Positions 20,232-30,572 of a DNA stretch of 64,000 bases are shown here, one piece after another. Origin of the DNA: Isochrysis galbana. Its lineage: Eukaryota > Haptophyta > Isochrysidales > Isochrysidaceae. Made by a program: the position numbers and the translations under genes. Below the pieces are notes generated by a model that ran no database searches, had not been told where the DNA came from, and worked only from the letters and a program-made list of their open reading frames with translations. Every line of letters starts with the position of its first letter. Positions within the stretch are counted from its first letter, which is position 1. The stretch lies in contig CM030942.1 in the NCBI GenBank assembly GCA_018136815.1, positions 239,976 to 303,975 on the forward strand, given 5' to 3'.

Positions 20232-20591
20232 CAGGTCCTCCCTGCCCCACTCCTCCTCCTCCTCCCCGAGTGGGGCGACGGGCCCGAAAGGGGGAAAGGG
20301 GGGGCACATCGCGTTCCCAAAGGGGAGGCAGGCCACGAGCTCGCCGCAGCTCGGCGCCTTGGGTTGCATCCCCGTCATCAGCCCCCCCCCGCGCGAGGCC
20401 TCTCTCTCTCCCTCCCTCCCTCTCTCTCCCTCCCTCTCTCTCTCTCTCTGTCTCTCTATCACGCACCCACGGAGTCGAGGGACCCATATTAGTACTTATG
20501 GGGTGCGGAGCCTCCGCGGGTCGGCGGTGGCCACCCCGCCGGCGCCTCGCCGACTCCTCTCTCTCCTATTGAGAGGGAGAGAGAAAGAAAG

Positions 20592-20623
<32 letters not shown>

Positions 20624-20784
20624 CTCTCTCTCTTCTCTCTCTCTTCTCTCCCTCCCTCCCTCTCTCCCTCTCTCTCTCCCCACAACGAGAGAGGAGGGGC
20701 GCACGGAGCACATCGCGCGCATCACGCGATTTCCCCCGCGCGGAGTAAGGGGCCGGCGGCGGGGGGCCGGCGGCGGGGGGGGCT

Positions 20785-20826
<42 letters not shown>

Positions 20827-21110
20827 CTTTTCATCTCGCCGAGGAGAGAGAGAGAAGGGGGCGTACCATCGGCGAGGGGGTAGTGTGGTGCACATACTCC
20901 TCTGGTTCTTTCACTGAGCAGAGGGGTTTTTCACAATATACGGGGACCCTCCAGGTGGGCGCTGGATAAGCTCGGATGGAGAGGGTATAATGGAGAGAGA
21001 GAGAGAGAGAGACAGACAGAGAAGAGACGAGACCGATTGTCCCTTAGGAACGGAGGGAGAGACGGGGAAGGAGAGGAGGAGAGGCTGGCCGCGAGATCTC
21101 GCGCTCCGTC
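18330..21110. other. Long intergenic region, repeats only
   Basis: No supported gene. It contains a pair of ~40-base repeats at 18890 and 18983 (GTTGCTTGTTGC...CGGCGCCTG), clustered TTCGCGAAC words at 19077-19107, repeated GTGAAACCC words at 19712-19787, and several CT/GA tracts from 20200 to 21020. A frame ending at 19672 contains a lysine-rich part starting MPPKGKMKPP and could be a transposon ORF remnant; it is not recognised. Confidence 0.5.
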
Positions 21111-21119
21111 GCCTCTCTC

Positions 21120-21169
<50 letters not shown>

Positions 21170-21617
21170 CCTTTTCTCCGAAGCCTCCCCTCCGTCGCGT
21201 GGGCCCACCCTCTCTCCCTTCACCCCCTCTCCTCGCTTCTCCTCCTCCCCACCGCCCCACAATCCGAGCCGAGCAACCCGCCCTCCTCCCACGCAGCACC
21301 AACAGCACTGTCCCTCCACCCCAACCCCCGCGACTCCACCCAGCCGTGCCTCTCCGCTTCCAGCCCCAATCCCCTTCCCCTTTCCTTCCTTCCGGCCACT
21401 CCTCTCTTTCGACCACTGCCAAACTCCTCCGCCTCCAACCCCCACTCCAACCTCTTTACTTCCTCTCCTTCAACTCCATTCCTTCCTCTCCTTCCCACCA
21501 CTGCCCACTCCTCTACTCATCTACCTGATCTATCTCCACTTCTTAACCACTTCCAGGCCGACCGCCCAATTCTTCCACTTCCTCTTCCTCTAGCACCGCC
21601 TTCTCTTTTTCCCAGTC
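21110..21617 (+). promoter_or_regulatory. CT microsatellite and C/T-rich leader of the NRPS-like gene
   Basis: A pure CT run at about 21120-21166 is followed by 430 bases of C/T-rich, G-poor sequence up to the ATG. Frames through it continue into the gene but have a Ser/Pro/Leu composition typical of translated pyrimidine DNA, so they were not taken as coding. Confidence 0.45.
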
Positions 21618-24600
21618 ATGTGGCACTCAACGCCGAGCTGCATCCCATCCGAGTGGAGGCGCAAGGGCGCAGACCAGCTCAGCAAGCGGCTCCAGCAAGC
21701 GCATGTCTCTGACGCCCCTGCCTATCTTTGGTTTGAGGGTGAGCAGCGCCGCACCATCTCCTTCTCCGAGGCCGCCTCGCGCAAGGGATCTCTCTCCGCG
21801 TGCATCCGTGCTGCAGCTGTGGCAACACGCAGAATCAGCACTCTCTCCGAGGACCGCGCCTTTACGGTTGGGCTCGTCCTTCGCCGCACCGCCTCGCTGC
21901 CTCTCTCTCAAGCCGCCTGCTTCGCAGCCGGAGCCACCTTTGTCCCGTGCGATCCGTCGTGGCCGGCAGCACGGACTGTCGACATCCTGGCCGAGGCGGA
22001 TGCATCTATTGTGATCATCGACGGTGAAGCCGGGGACGAGCAGACGGCTCTCGTTGAGGCTCTTCTCGCGCAGAAACAAGTCGGCGCCGTCATTAAGCTC
22101 GACGACGAGTGTCGCGTACTCGACTTGATGAGGTCTGCGTCCTTTGCTGAGGACGAATTCAGCCGCGCGTGCGACGCGGCCATCGTGCAGATGCGCCAGT
22201 CGACATGGACGTGGGCGCCCCCCGAGGTGATGTACATCATGTACACATCCGGATCCACCGGCCGTCCTAAGGGCTGCATTGTGCCAACGTGCGGCGTATG
22301 GCACCGCTTCAACTGGGGAACTAAACTGCTCGGCTTTAGCCGGGCCGATACTTTTGTGCTTAAGACGCCCTTGACGTTCGATTGCTCCATACCAGAGATG
22401 TGGGTGCCGATGTACCTCGGCTGCACCTCGGTCATAGTCCCCGACGGCGCCCACCTCGACTTCACCATTGTGAAGGACACCCTCACCCGCGGGCGTGTCA
22501 CCGTGGCTCACTTCGTGCCCTCGGTTCTCTCTCTCTTCCTCGACTTTGTCTCTCCTGGCGACCTGCCTGACCTCCGGCAGATTTCGTGCACCGGCGAGGC
22601 GCTCCTGCATTCACATCGCCACAAGCTGACCAGCAAACTTGGCCGGCCGCTCCCGCTTTATAACCTGTATGGCCCAACCGAAGCCTCTGTCGAGGTGAGT
22701 TTCTTCGAGGCGTCGGATGGCTGTCAGGGCGTCAACCATGGCTTCCCCATCGGCTATGCGGGCGATGGCGATGTGTTGCTTTACGTTGTGGATCCGACCG
22801 ACCCTTCGCGCCTGCTTGCTGATGGCGAGAAGGGTGAGCTTTGCATCGGCGGCTGCCAGGTCGCCTACGGCTACCTTTCGCGGCCTGACCTGAGCGCCGA
22901 GCGCTTCCTGCCTAACCCTCATGGCGTCCCCGGGCTGATGTACCGCACTGGTGATCTGGCTATCCGTGATGCGAGTACCGGCTGGCTCGAGTACAATGGC
23001 CGCGCCGACAGGCAAGTCAAGGTTGGTGGTGTGCGGATGGAGCTCGGCGAGATCGAGGCAGTCTGCCAGCGCCTCTTCCCCGAACAGCTTCTCCATGTGG
23101 CAGTGGAGAAGGTCGGTGATCGACTCGTCGGGGTGTGCGCACCGCCCGCGGGAGTGCCGCCACCCGAGCCGAGCGTCATCCAGACGGCGCTGAGCGCCGA
23201 GCTGCCCTCATCCTACGTCCCAGCCGAGTGGCTCTTCCGGGATTCGCTCCCTTTGGGCTCAGCTGGCAAGGTGGACCATAGGAAAGTGATGGCGTGGATC
23301 GCCGACCAGGAGAAGGCGGCCGTCTGGGGTAATATCTACGACCAACTGTACTTTGCTGATGGCCTTCAAGTCTCTGATGGTGGCACTGACCCGTTTATGG
23401 ATTGGGCGGCGTATACGGACTCGTTCACAGGCAAGATGCATGAGCGGTCAACCATCGCGGAATGGGTCGACGAGACTGTCAAGGAGATTGTGGCGCTCCG
23501 TCCGACGTCCGTGATCGAGATGGGTTGTGGCAAGGGCATGATCCTCTTCAAGGTGGCCGCCTCGACGGGCGTCACGTCCTACGTTGGATGCGACCTCTCG
23601 CGCCTGGCCATCGGACATGTGGAGCGCGTCTGGGCAGAGCACACGCTTACTAAGGAGTACGGCTGCTCTTTGAGCACTCGCGTGCGTGACGCATCCAACT
23701 TTGGCGGCTTCGCGGATCAAGGAGTTGATGCTGTCGTATGTAATGGTGTCTCCATGTACTTTCCATCAGCCGCTTACCTCGTCGAGATGCTCACGAACGC
23801 CCTTCCCAAGATCCGTCCCGGTGGCACGCTTCATTTTGGCGATGTCATTTCGCTCGAGCACATTGAGCTGTTCTTGCTGCGGAAAGCGCGCCATGCCGGA
23901 GCCTCCTTCGAGCAGCTACAAGCAACGGAGACGCGCGCCGAGCTCCTCGCGCAATCCAAGGATCGGCTCTTCAGCGCCGATCTCTGGTACGCTCTCTTTG
24001 CTCGTGGCTTGCTGCCCGGTGTTGCTGCTGTCGAGGTGCAACTGAAGCACGGCGCCGTCATGAGCGAATTCTCGCGCTACCGGTACAACGTTTTGCTGCA
24101 CATGAAGGGCTCAGATGACGCCCAGCCAAACTCAACCTCCGAGCTGGCGCGTGGTGAGGGCATCCTCTCTACACCTACCGACGCCTTGGAAGCTCGTGAC
24201 AGCGCCGAGGGTGTCGCCGCCAGCCTGGCTGCTCTGGCCACACACAGCCCTAACGATGTGCTAGCATGCCATAGCATCCCCAACGCGAGACTCACGGCAG
24301 ATAGGCTGCTAAGGGATGGCGTCGCAGACGCGCATGCCCCTGCGGCACAGCTCGGCGTCGGCGACGGTGGAGGAGTTGATCCGGCTGCTCTTCGAGCGGT
24401 GCTAGCGACAACGCTGCCGTGTCATCACGTGGTGCTCATGTGGGCGCGCGACGGACAGGTTGATGGCATGGACGTGTACGCCATCCCGCTCCGTGAAGGA
24501 GCCGAGCGTTCCGACCTTCTCGCCGGGCTGAACGTCGTGATGGCCTCTGCGCTGGAGTTCCGGTCCATGGCTGAGCTCGCGGCACGCTGCGATAAAATCG

Positions 24601-25991
24601 AGAGCTTCACCAACACGTTGGCTACCGTCGACACGAACGAACCGTCGAACGACTCAGCCAGCAGTGAGGCGGTCGCCAGCGAGGCGCGTAGTCTTTGGGA
24701 AACAGGTGGGCGTGCCGAGCGCAAGGCGGCGGTACTCAAGCTCATTGCCTCCAAACTGGGCCTCCACGATCTGAGAGAGTCCATGGCCTTTGCAGAGATG
24801 GGTGCCAACTCATTTGTCGCAATGCAAGCCGTCGGCGCCATGCGAGAGGTGCTTGGAGTTTCCGCCCCTGTTCTTAGTTTGCTTACCATGAGCCTGGGCG
24901 AGTTTGCACAGTCCGTCTGCGATGCCACGGATGGTGGCGGTGGCAAGTCGCCTGCCACCGGGTGGCTCGACATCCGCGAGGACGGCTTGCGGTCGCGAGC
25001 TCTCACTGCTGGTCTTACTTCCGAGCAGCCGTCATTCGTGTTTTTTCCACCAGCAGGCTCCGCGCCCAAGTATTTTGCTGGCGCTTACAAAGAACTCCGT
25101 CGGCTGTGCCCGACTGCCCGCTGCCTCTTCGTGCAGCCGCCAGGCCGTGACATCCGCTCTGCCGAGCCAAACGTCAAGAATGTGAAGGAATGGATCGACG
25201 CCGCCGTGGCTGCGCTCAAGCCACATCTCGTGGGCAGCAACATCACAGCTGGCCCATGCGTCTTTGTCGGCGACTCGTGGGGCGCCATTGCTGCATTTGC
25301 GGTTGCACATGCACTCCGTGCTGAGACTGGCTTCACCCCGAGTCACATGGTTGTAAGCGGCAGCTCCTCCCCGGCCGTTGCCTCGTCGCAAAATGGACTG
25401 GGCTCATTTTCGGACGCCCGTATGGACGAGCTCGGCGACGATGTGCTACTCGCTTTTCTCCGTGAGAGCGGCGGCAATCAATCGGACGCGAGCACCGAGG
25501 CAACGCTCTCCGAGCTGCTCCCCGCCTTCCGCGCTGACTGCGAGCTCTTCGAACAGTACAAGCGCCCCTCGACCTTGCCGCCGCTTCACACTCGCGCGCT
25601 GGTGATGCGCGGCGCGTTGGATGCCGTTACGACGCGCCGTGAGATGCTAGGCTGGCTCGAAGAGTTCTCAGCGGACGAGGCAGCCGTGCTTGACGTCGCC
25701 GGCGCGACGCACCGCGTCTATGAGGAAGCGGCGGCACGTGTAGCAGAGCGCCTTGTCGCACTCGTCGGCTCTACGACGGATGGAATTGTCGTCAGCGTTC
25801 CGAGCTCCCGTCGAGGCCCTCTCAAACTCGGCCCGCCTTGCGCTTTCGTGGCTGACGTAGACCCAGGCGCGCTTCGCGCCTTCCGCGAGGGCAACATCCG
25901 CTATCGCCTTGGTGGCCACTTCGGCTCCAAAGGCGAGCTCTCTCAGCTCCAAATCGTGAAGGCGCCACGCAGGGTGGCACCAACTGCCTGA
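21618..25991 (+). CDS. NRPS-like enzyme: adenylation, N-methyltransferase, carrier protein, thioesterase
   Basis: Intronless, 1457 residues. The adenylation domain covers about residues 15-560: A3 YTSGSTGRPKG near 210, A5 LYNLYGPTEAS near 350, A7 YRTGDL, A8 GRADRQVKVGGVRMELGEIE, and A10 SAGKVD with the catalytic Lys near 550. An S-adenosylmethionine methyltransferase follows (about 575-835), with WVDETVKEIVAL and motif I VIEMGCGKG at 632. A carrier protein has LGLHDLRESMAFAEMGANSF, with Ser1065 as phosphopantetheine site. A type-II-like thioesterase has nucleophile Ser1220 in GDSWGA and a late His in ATHRVYEE. There is no condensation domain, so it should activate one acid, tether and methylate it, then release it. 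The substrate is unknown. The methyltransferase follows a complete adenylation domain, whereas bacterial synthetases usually insert it between A8 and A9. Confidence 0.92.
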   Translation: MWHSTPSCIPSEWRRKGADQLSKRLQQAHVSDAPAYLWFEGEQRRTISFSEAASRKGSLSACIRAAAVATRRISTLSEDRAFTVGLVLRRTASLPLSQAACFAAGATFVPCDPSWPAARTVDILAEADASIVIIDGEAGDEQTALVEALLAQKQVGAVIKLDDECRVLDLMRSASFAEDEFSRACDAAIVQMRQSTWTWAPPEVMYIMYTSGSTGRPKGCIVPTCGVWHRFNWGTKLLGFSRADTFVLKTPLTFDCSIPEMWVPMYLGCTSVIVPDGAHLDFTIVKDTLTRGRVTVAHFVPSVLSLFLDFVSPGDLPDLRQISCTGEALLHSHRHKLTSKLGRPLPLYNLYGPTEASVEVSFFEASDGCQGVNHGFPIGYAGDGDVLLYVVDPTDPSRLLADGEKGELCIGGCQVAYGYLSRPDLSAERFLPNPHGVPGLMYRTGDLAIRDASTGWLEYNGRADRQVKVGGVRMELGEIEAVCQRLFPEQLLHVAVEKVGDRLVGVCAPPAGVPPPEPSVIQTALSAELPSSYVPAEWLFRDSLPLGSAGKVDHRKVMAWIADQEKAAVWGNIYDQLYFADGLQVSDGGTDPFMDWAAYTDSFTGKMHERSTIAEWVDETVKEIVALRPTSVIEMGCGKGMILFKVAASTGVTSYVGCDLSRLAIGHVERVWAEHTLTKEYGCSLSTRVRDASNFGGFADQGVDAVVCNGVSMYFPSAAYLVEMLTNALPKIRPGGTLHFGDVISLEHIELFLLRKARHAGASFEQLQATETRAELLAQSKDRLFSADLWYALFARGLLPGVAAVEVQLKHGAVMSEFSRYRYNVLLHMKGSDDAQPNSTSELARGEGILSTPTDALEARDSAEGVAASLAALATHSPNDVLACHSIPNARLTADRLLRDGVADAHAPAAQLGVGDGGGVDPAALRAVLATTLPCHHVVLMWARDGQVDGMDVYAIPLREGAERSDLLAGLNVVMASALEFRSMAELAARCDKIESFTNTLATVDTNEPSNDSASSEAVASEARSLWETGGRAERKAAVLKLIASKLGLHDLRESMAFAEMGANSFVAMQAVGAMREVLGVSAPVLSLLTMSLGEFAQSVCDATDGGGGKSPATGWLDIREDGLRSRALTAGLTSEQPSFVFFPPAGSAPKYFAGAYKELRRLCPTARCLFVQPPGRDIRSAEPNVKNVKEWIDAAVAALKPHLVGSNITAGPCVFVGDSWGAIAAFAVAHALRAETGFTPSHMVVSGSSSPAVASSQNGLGSFSDARMDELGDDVLLAFLRESGGNQSDASTEATLSELLPAFRADCELFEQYKRPSTLPPLHTRALVMRGALDAVTTRREMLGWLEEFSADEAAVLDVAGATHRVYEEAAARVAERLVALVGSTTDGIVVSVPSSRRGPLKLGPPCAFVADVDPGALRAFREGNIRYRLGGHFGSKGELSQLQIVKAPRRVAPTA

Positions 25992-26720
25992 GTGCGCGTG
26001 GATACGCTCCGCCTAAGCGCGTCCCGACGGGTGTTGGTACGTATATTGCTTGTCGGAGTCGGCATGCATCCCAGCCGCAGATTGTCGAAAGTGCAAACGG
26101 AAGGTCGGCCTTGCATACACTTGACGGCAGCCGGACCAATGCAGCGGTAACAAATGAAATTGTGTGAGCAACGACATGCGACATGCATCACCATTTTGCA
26201 GTCTGATGTGGCCCGGAAGCCTCAGCTGCGCTCGAGTTGTTCGCCACGCCATGATGCCTATTGGTCTGATCCTCGCTCTAAGCGCGGATCCTAATTTTGA
26301 ACGCGTGATTTGTCTACCGCCCCTCCCCGCCATGAGGGGTAGGCATGGGATTGCAAGGTCCAACGTGACACTACCTGTGCTTCTGGAGCTACATGATGCT
26401 GGACATCCTAACGATGTGCCTTTGTGCACCACGAGCCCTATCACACCCTTACACGAGCAAATGCATGCATGCATTTTCGGCGCCGCCGTCAAACACAATT
26501 CTGCTTGAGCCAAGCCCTAGTGACAGTGAGATGGAGCTGCATGCCTACTCGAAGTATATGATCGAGGCACGCGGCAAGGTGACGGTCGGACGGTTTAAAA
26601 GCAACTGCTGACGATGATGATGATGACGAATGCATAAAGTATGAGGTGCTCAAAGTGGCGTATTCCTGGTTTATTCATTCCTCAATCATACAATTCAACT
26701 ATTAGTAAAGTACTAGGGTC
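25992..26720. other. Intergenic, nothing recognised
   Basis: A 730-base spacer after the NRPS-like gene. No coding, RNA or repeat feature could be supported. Confidence 0.5.
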
Positions 26721-26837
26721 ATGGAGCACGCGCCGCTCCCCTCCTCCCTTGCCTTCACCCGCGCCGCGCCGGCCGATCGGGCCGTCACCAACGCCGAGCC
26801 GCCGAAGCGGGCGCGAGCAGCACCTAAGACTGACCAG
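26721..26837 (+). pseudogene. MERA leader exon, copy 4
   Basis: The ATG at 26721 gives MEHAPLPSSLAFTR..., basic patch EPPKRARAAPK, and exactly 39 codons to a phase-0 donor, CAG|GTGCGC. It is preceded by tagggtcATGG, as at 60666 and, on the minus strand, 11307. No recognisable second exon precedes the AC microsatellite 390 bases downstream. Confidence 0.55.
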
Positions 26838-27501
<664 letters not shown>

Positions 27502-27634
27502 AAAATATTTTTCCAACTGGGAAGATGCGCACCTGGGCGATATTCGAATTTTGTTTTTGCTGTTACTATAATTGTTAGCTCGTTTAAGGTAATAAACCGG
27601 CATGACTTCGACTTCTCGTTCTACAGTCGCTCTG

Positions 27635-27637
<3 letters not shown>

Positions 27638-27695
<58 letters not shown>
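27638..27695. repeat. (CT)n microsatellite
   Basis: A pure CT run of about 58 bases. Confidence 0.95.
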
Positions 27696-27699
<4 letters not shown>

Positions 27700-28365
27700 C
27701 CTCCTCTCTCCTCTCCTCGGCCGACGGAGGGAAGTTTCGTCCAAAACATTCTCCGGTCCCAAGATGTTCCGTGGGGGGTCTCTCCGCGCTCCGCGAGGGC
27801 GAAAGGACGCGATCTCGCTCCGAGATTGGCTTCGCGCCCTCCCACGCTGCCCCGCCGTGCCCTCGGTCCCTCGCCCCCCCCTGCGGCAGGTTCTTTCCCT
27901 CCTTGTCGCCTGTTCTGGGCTTGTGCGCATGTGCCTCTCGGCGCTAGCTCGTTGGGGCTCGCGCATTGGCTCGTTGCGCAAATGTTCGCTCCGTGATTCG
28001 CTTCCTCTCTACACCCAGTGGATGCACACCCGTTGTCGCAAGGGCAACTATGGGTCTGGAGGAGTGCCGGTCCCGCCCACGCACATGCGCCTTGTCGTCG
28101 GCTTTTGGTCACAAGGATGAATGGGAGGGTATGCCAAAAGGCGTGGCCTTCTTACCCCATGGCGTGCGCGTGGCTCAATTGGCTACGGGCTCACACTAGA
28201 CGTGCGCCTTCGCGCCTTCATGATCAGGATGTGAGCGACTCGAAGGTCGCGAGTCGCGAGCTCTGAGCTTCAACAGTGGATCTTGGAGCTGATCACGATT
28301 CCAACGAGACATCCACGCTCACTCGGATAATGGCACGCAACCAGCAACCAAAATAGAAAATAACC
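27696..28365. other. Intergenic, tRNA-like word but no supported gene
   Basis: An open frame continues from the CT run to 28120 without a recognisable domain. Near 28172 GTGGCTCAATTGGC resembles a pol III box A, but no box B follows at the right distance, so no tRNA is called. Confidence 0.35.
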
Positions 28366-28960
28366 GTACAAACGTACAAAAGACAAAAAAAAACAAAAAA
28401 GGGCCTGCCCACCTGCACCTGCCCCGAACCAGTACCCACGCTCCGAGCTAGGCTCTTGGTAGAGCACCAGGGCCGGACCCCGGAAACCGAAGAAAAAGTA
28501 ATGAAGGGGGAAGGGGAGGAGTCGGAGGAGGTGGAGGGAGGGAAGATGAGGGCGTTGTCGAAGTAGAGAAAGGGGAACCTTGAACTAGTAGGTGTGTAGC
28601 CCAGAATCTTCAGTCTTCAGATGTGTTTTTTGTAACTTGTAACTTGGGACTTGGGGGCGGCACACAGTGTGGTGGTGGTGGGACCCACAGAGAAAGCATT
28701 GGATAAATGAGCAGAAAACACAGGACGAACATAACGCGATTAACACCCATCGCAGACTGCTCGCAGACAACGAAAAGCTTAGGCACACGCCCACCCCCAC
28801 CCCACCCACAATCTACAATAACAAGAAGAATCAGCCAACCACAAAAGGCTTGCCTGGACCAGGCCCAAGGTATTGCCCTGGGCCGGGCGCCTGAAACCGA
28901 AGACAAAGAAATTAAGGGGGGAAGGAAACGAGGGGGGGCGAGGGGAAATAAGGGCGGAGT
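28366..28960 (+). repeat. Two copies of a SINE-like repeat
   Basis: An A-rich stretch at 28375-28400 leads into a tRNA D-arm-like word, TAGGCTCTTGGTAGAGC (28449-28465), then CCAGGGCCGG...GGAAACCGAAGAAAAAG and a purine-rich tail. A second, more diverged copy has CCTGGGCCGGGCGCCTGAAACCGAAGACAAAG and AAGGGGG at about 28877-28921. The shared 3' half and tRNA-like head suggest a short interspersed element. Confidence 0.4.
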
Positions 28961-29616
28961 CAGTAGGGAGGTAGCGGGTAGCGGATACCGGGTCCGTAGT
29001 AGGTGCCGTAAGCTCATGAGAATTTGCTCAGATGTTTTTACGCGCGTCGGTCAATAAGACGAACTCCTACCTGCAGTTAGGGCACTCCCCTCCCGCCCGC
29101 CCCCGCTCCCCTCCCGACTGCCACGCTCGCCGCAAATCTGTCAGCATGGAACGCACGAGGCAGAACGAATGTGTGAATGCGTGCCACAAATATGATTCTT
29201 GTCTACGTCGTATCCCCGCCGCCGATCCTTGGATATATTCTAAATGTGCGATCAGCAAGGAACTCCTAGCCTTATCCAGAGGCCGGAGTAGAGTCATCTT
29301 AAGAGGCTAAGTTCGCCAAGTTGCAAGCCGGTAACCAAGACTCAACCATATAAAGAATCCCTTCTCATTGACCAGGGAAAAGGCAACGCCTTCTCACTTG
29401 AGTCACGCGGAGTCTGATATGGATGGTTCTGGTGTGAAGGCCACAGCACATGCGTGACGGTCCTCTGAAGCAAGAGAGCCATCGGACGGTCTAATTTTGC
29501 TGGTGCTCTCATTTGCAGCACTTCCACCAAGAAGCTTGTGTACCAGGAGTGTATCCATTTGTCTCCCGCTTGGAGGCGATATGCGCGACTCGCGGCCGTG
29601 GGACAGTCGGCACAGT
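28961..29616. other. Intergenic, nothing recognised
   Basis: No supported feature. A minus-strand frame from the adjacent minisatellite continues through part of it. Confidence 0.4.
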
Positions 29617-29836
29617 CGGCACCGTTGGTGGCGTGACGACGGGGGCAGTGGGTGGCGTGACTGAAGGGATTGTCGGCGCGGTGACTGATGGAGCAGTTGG
29701 AGCTGTGACGGAGGGCACAGTGGGTGCAATGACAGATGGTACAGTGGGCGCGGTGACGGAGGGTGCAGTTGGCGGCGTCACCGACGGCGCGGTTGGCGGC
29801 GTTACGCTCGGCGGCGCCGGTGGAGTCACCCAGGGG
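29617..29836. repeat. 24-bp minisatellite, ~9 units, possibly coding an octapeptide repeat
   Basis: Units of 24 bases (GGNGCNGTNGGNGCNGTNACNGAN pattern) are open on both strands. The plus frame gives G-A/T-V-G-A/G-V-T-E/D repeats within 29513-29866. The minus frame gives P/T/S-rich repeats (PSVTAPTV, PSVTPPTA) within 29509-29847. The two frames share the same wobble base, so the strong third-position variation supports coding without showing which strand. A Pro/Thr-rich extracellular linker is the more familiar protein type. Neither frame has a convincing start or signal peptide. Confidence 0.6.
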
Positions 29837-30522
29837 AAGGCCTGCATCAGCGCCGAAGTGGGTTGAGGGAGGGGGGAGAGAAAATTGGGGGAGAGGAGGG
29901 GGAGTAAGACGGAAGGAAGGTGCGGCGATCGGGAGCGGCGCAGCTTTCTCCTTTCTCAACACTACTAGAGTATATTATTCTAACCGTACTACTCTACTAG
30001 GGTAGATTGTACTGAGTAAGTCGAGAGATTGCCCTTTTTTAATTCGAACGGGCCACCACATCTCCCGCTATATTTACTTCTGAAGGAATGAAGACGAAAC
30101 GACGTCGACGCGGGAAGCAACGAGAGAGAGGCGAGCGAGCGAAGCCATGGAGACCCCCCAAGAAGAGAGAAGAAAGAGAGAATGAGAGGAAAGAAGAGAG
30201 AGCGAGACGCAAGACAAGTCAAGGGGGAAATCCGGAGACTCGAGGGAGGGGAGGGGAAAATAGGAAGATGTTGAGGGAGAGTACTGGAGAGTATGAGAGA
30301 AGCCGCGAGAAATTTGGAGAGCCTTTGGGATATCGCTGAGAAAGAAGAGAGAGAGTAAACGGCTTGAGCGCTGAGTGGGAGGTCAGAAAGAAACGGAGAC
30401 AGAGAGAAAAGAGAGGGGGAAGGGTACTTTAGGAGGGAGGAAGGGGAAGAGAGACGGGGTAGAGAGTAGGGGGAGAGGGGGTGGGGGGGGGAAGAGAGAG
30501 AGAGGGAGAGGGAGAGAGAGAG

Positions 30523-30569
<47 letters not shown>
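29837..30569. other. Upstream region of the aminotransferase, purine-rich
   Basis: Ends in a GA tract at about 30500-30569 that runs directly into the start codon of the aminotransferase. Here the purine strand is the sense strand, opposite to the other genes. No further feature. Confidence 0.5.

Positions 30570-30572
<3 letters not shown>

Noticed and set aside
28160..28260. tRNA gene
   Set aside because: A box-A-like word is present but no box B or cloverleaf could be drawn.
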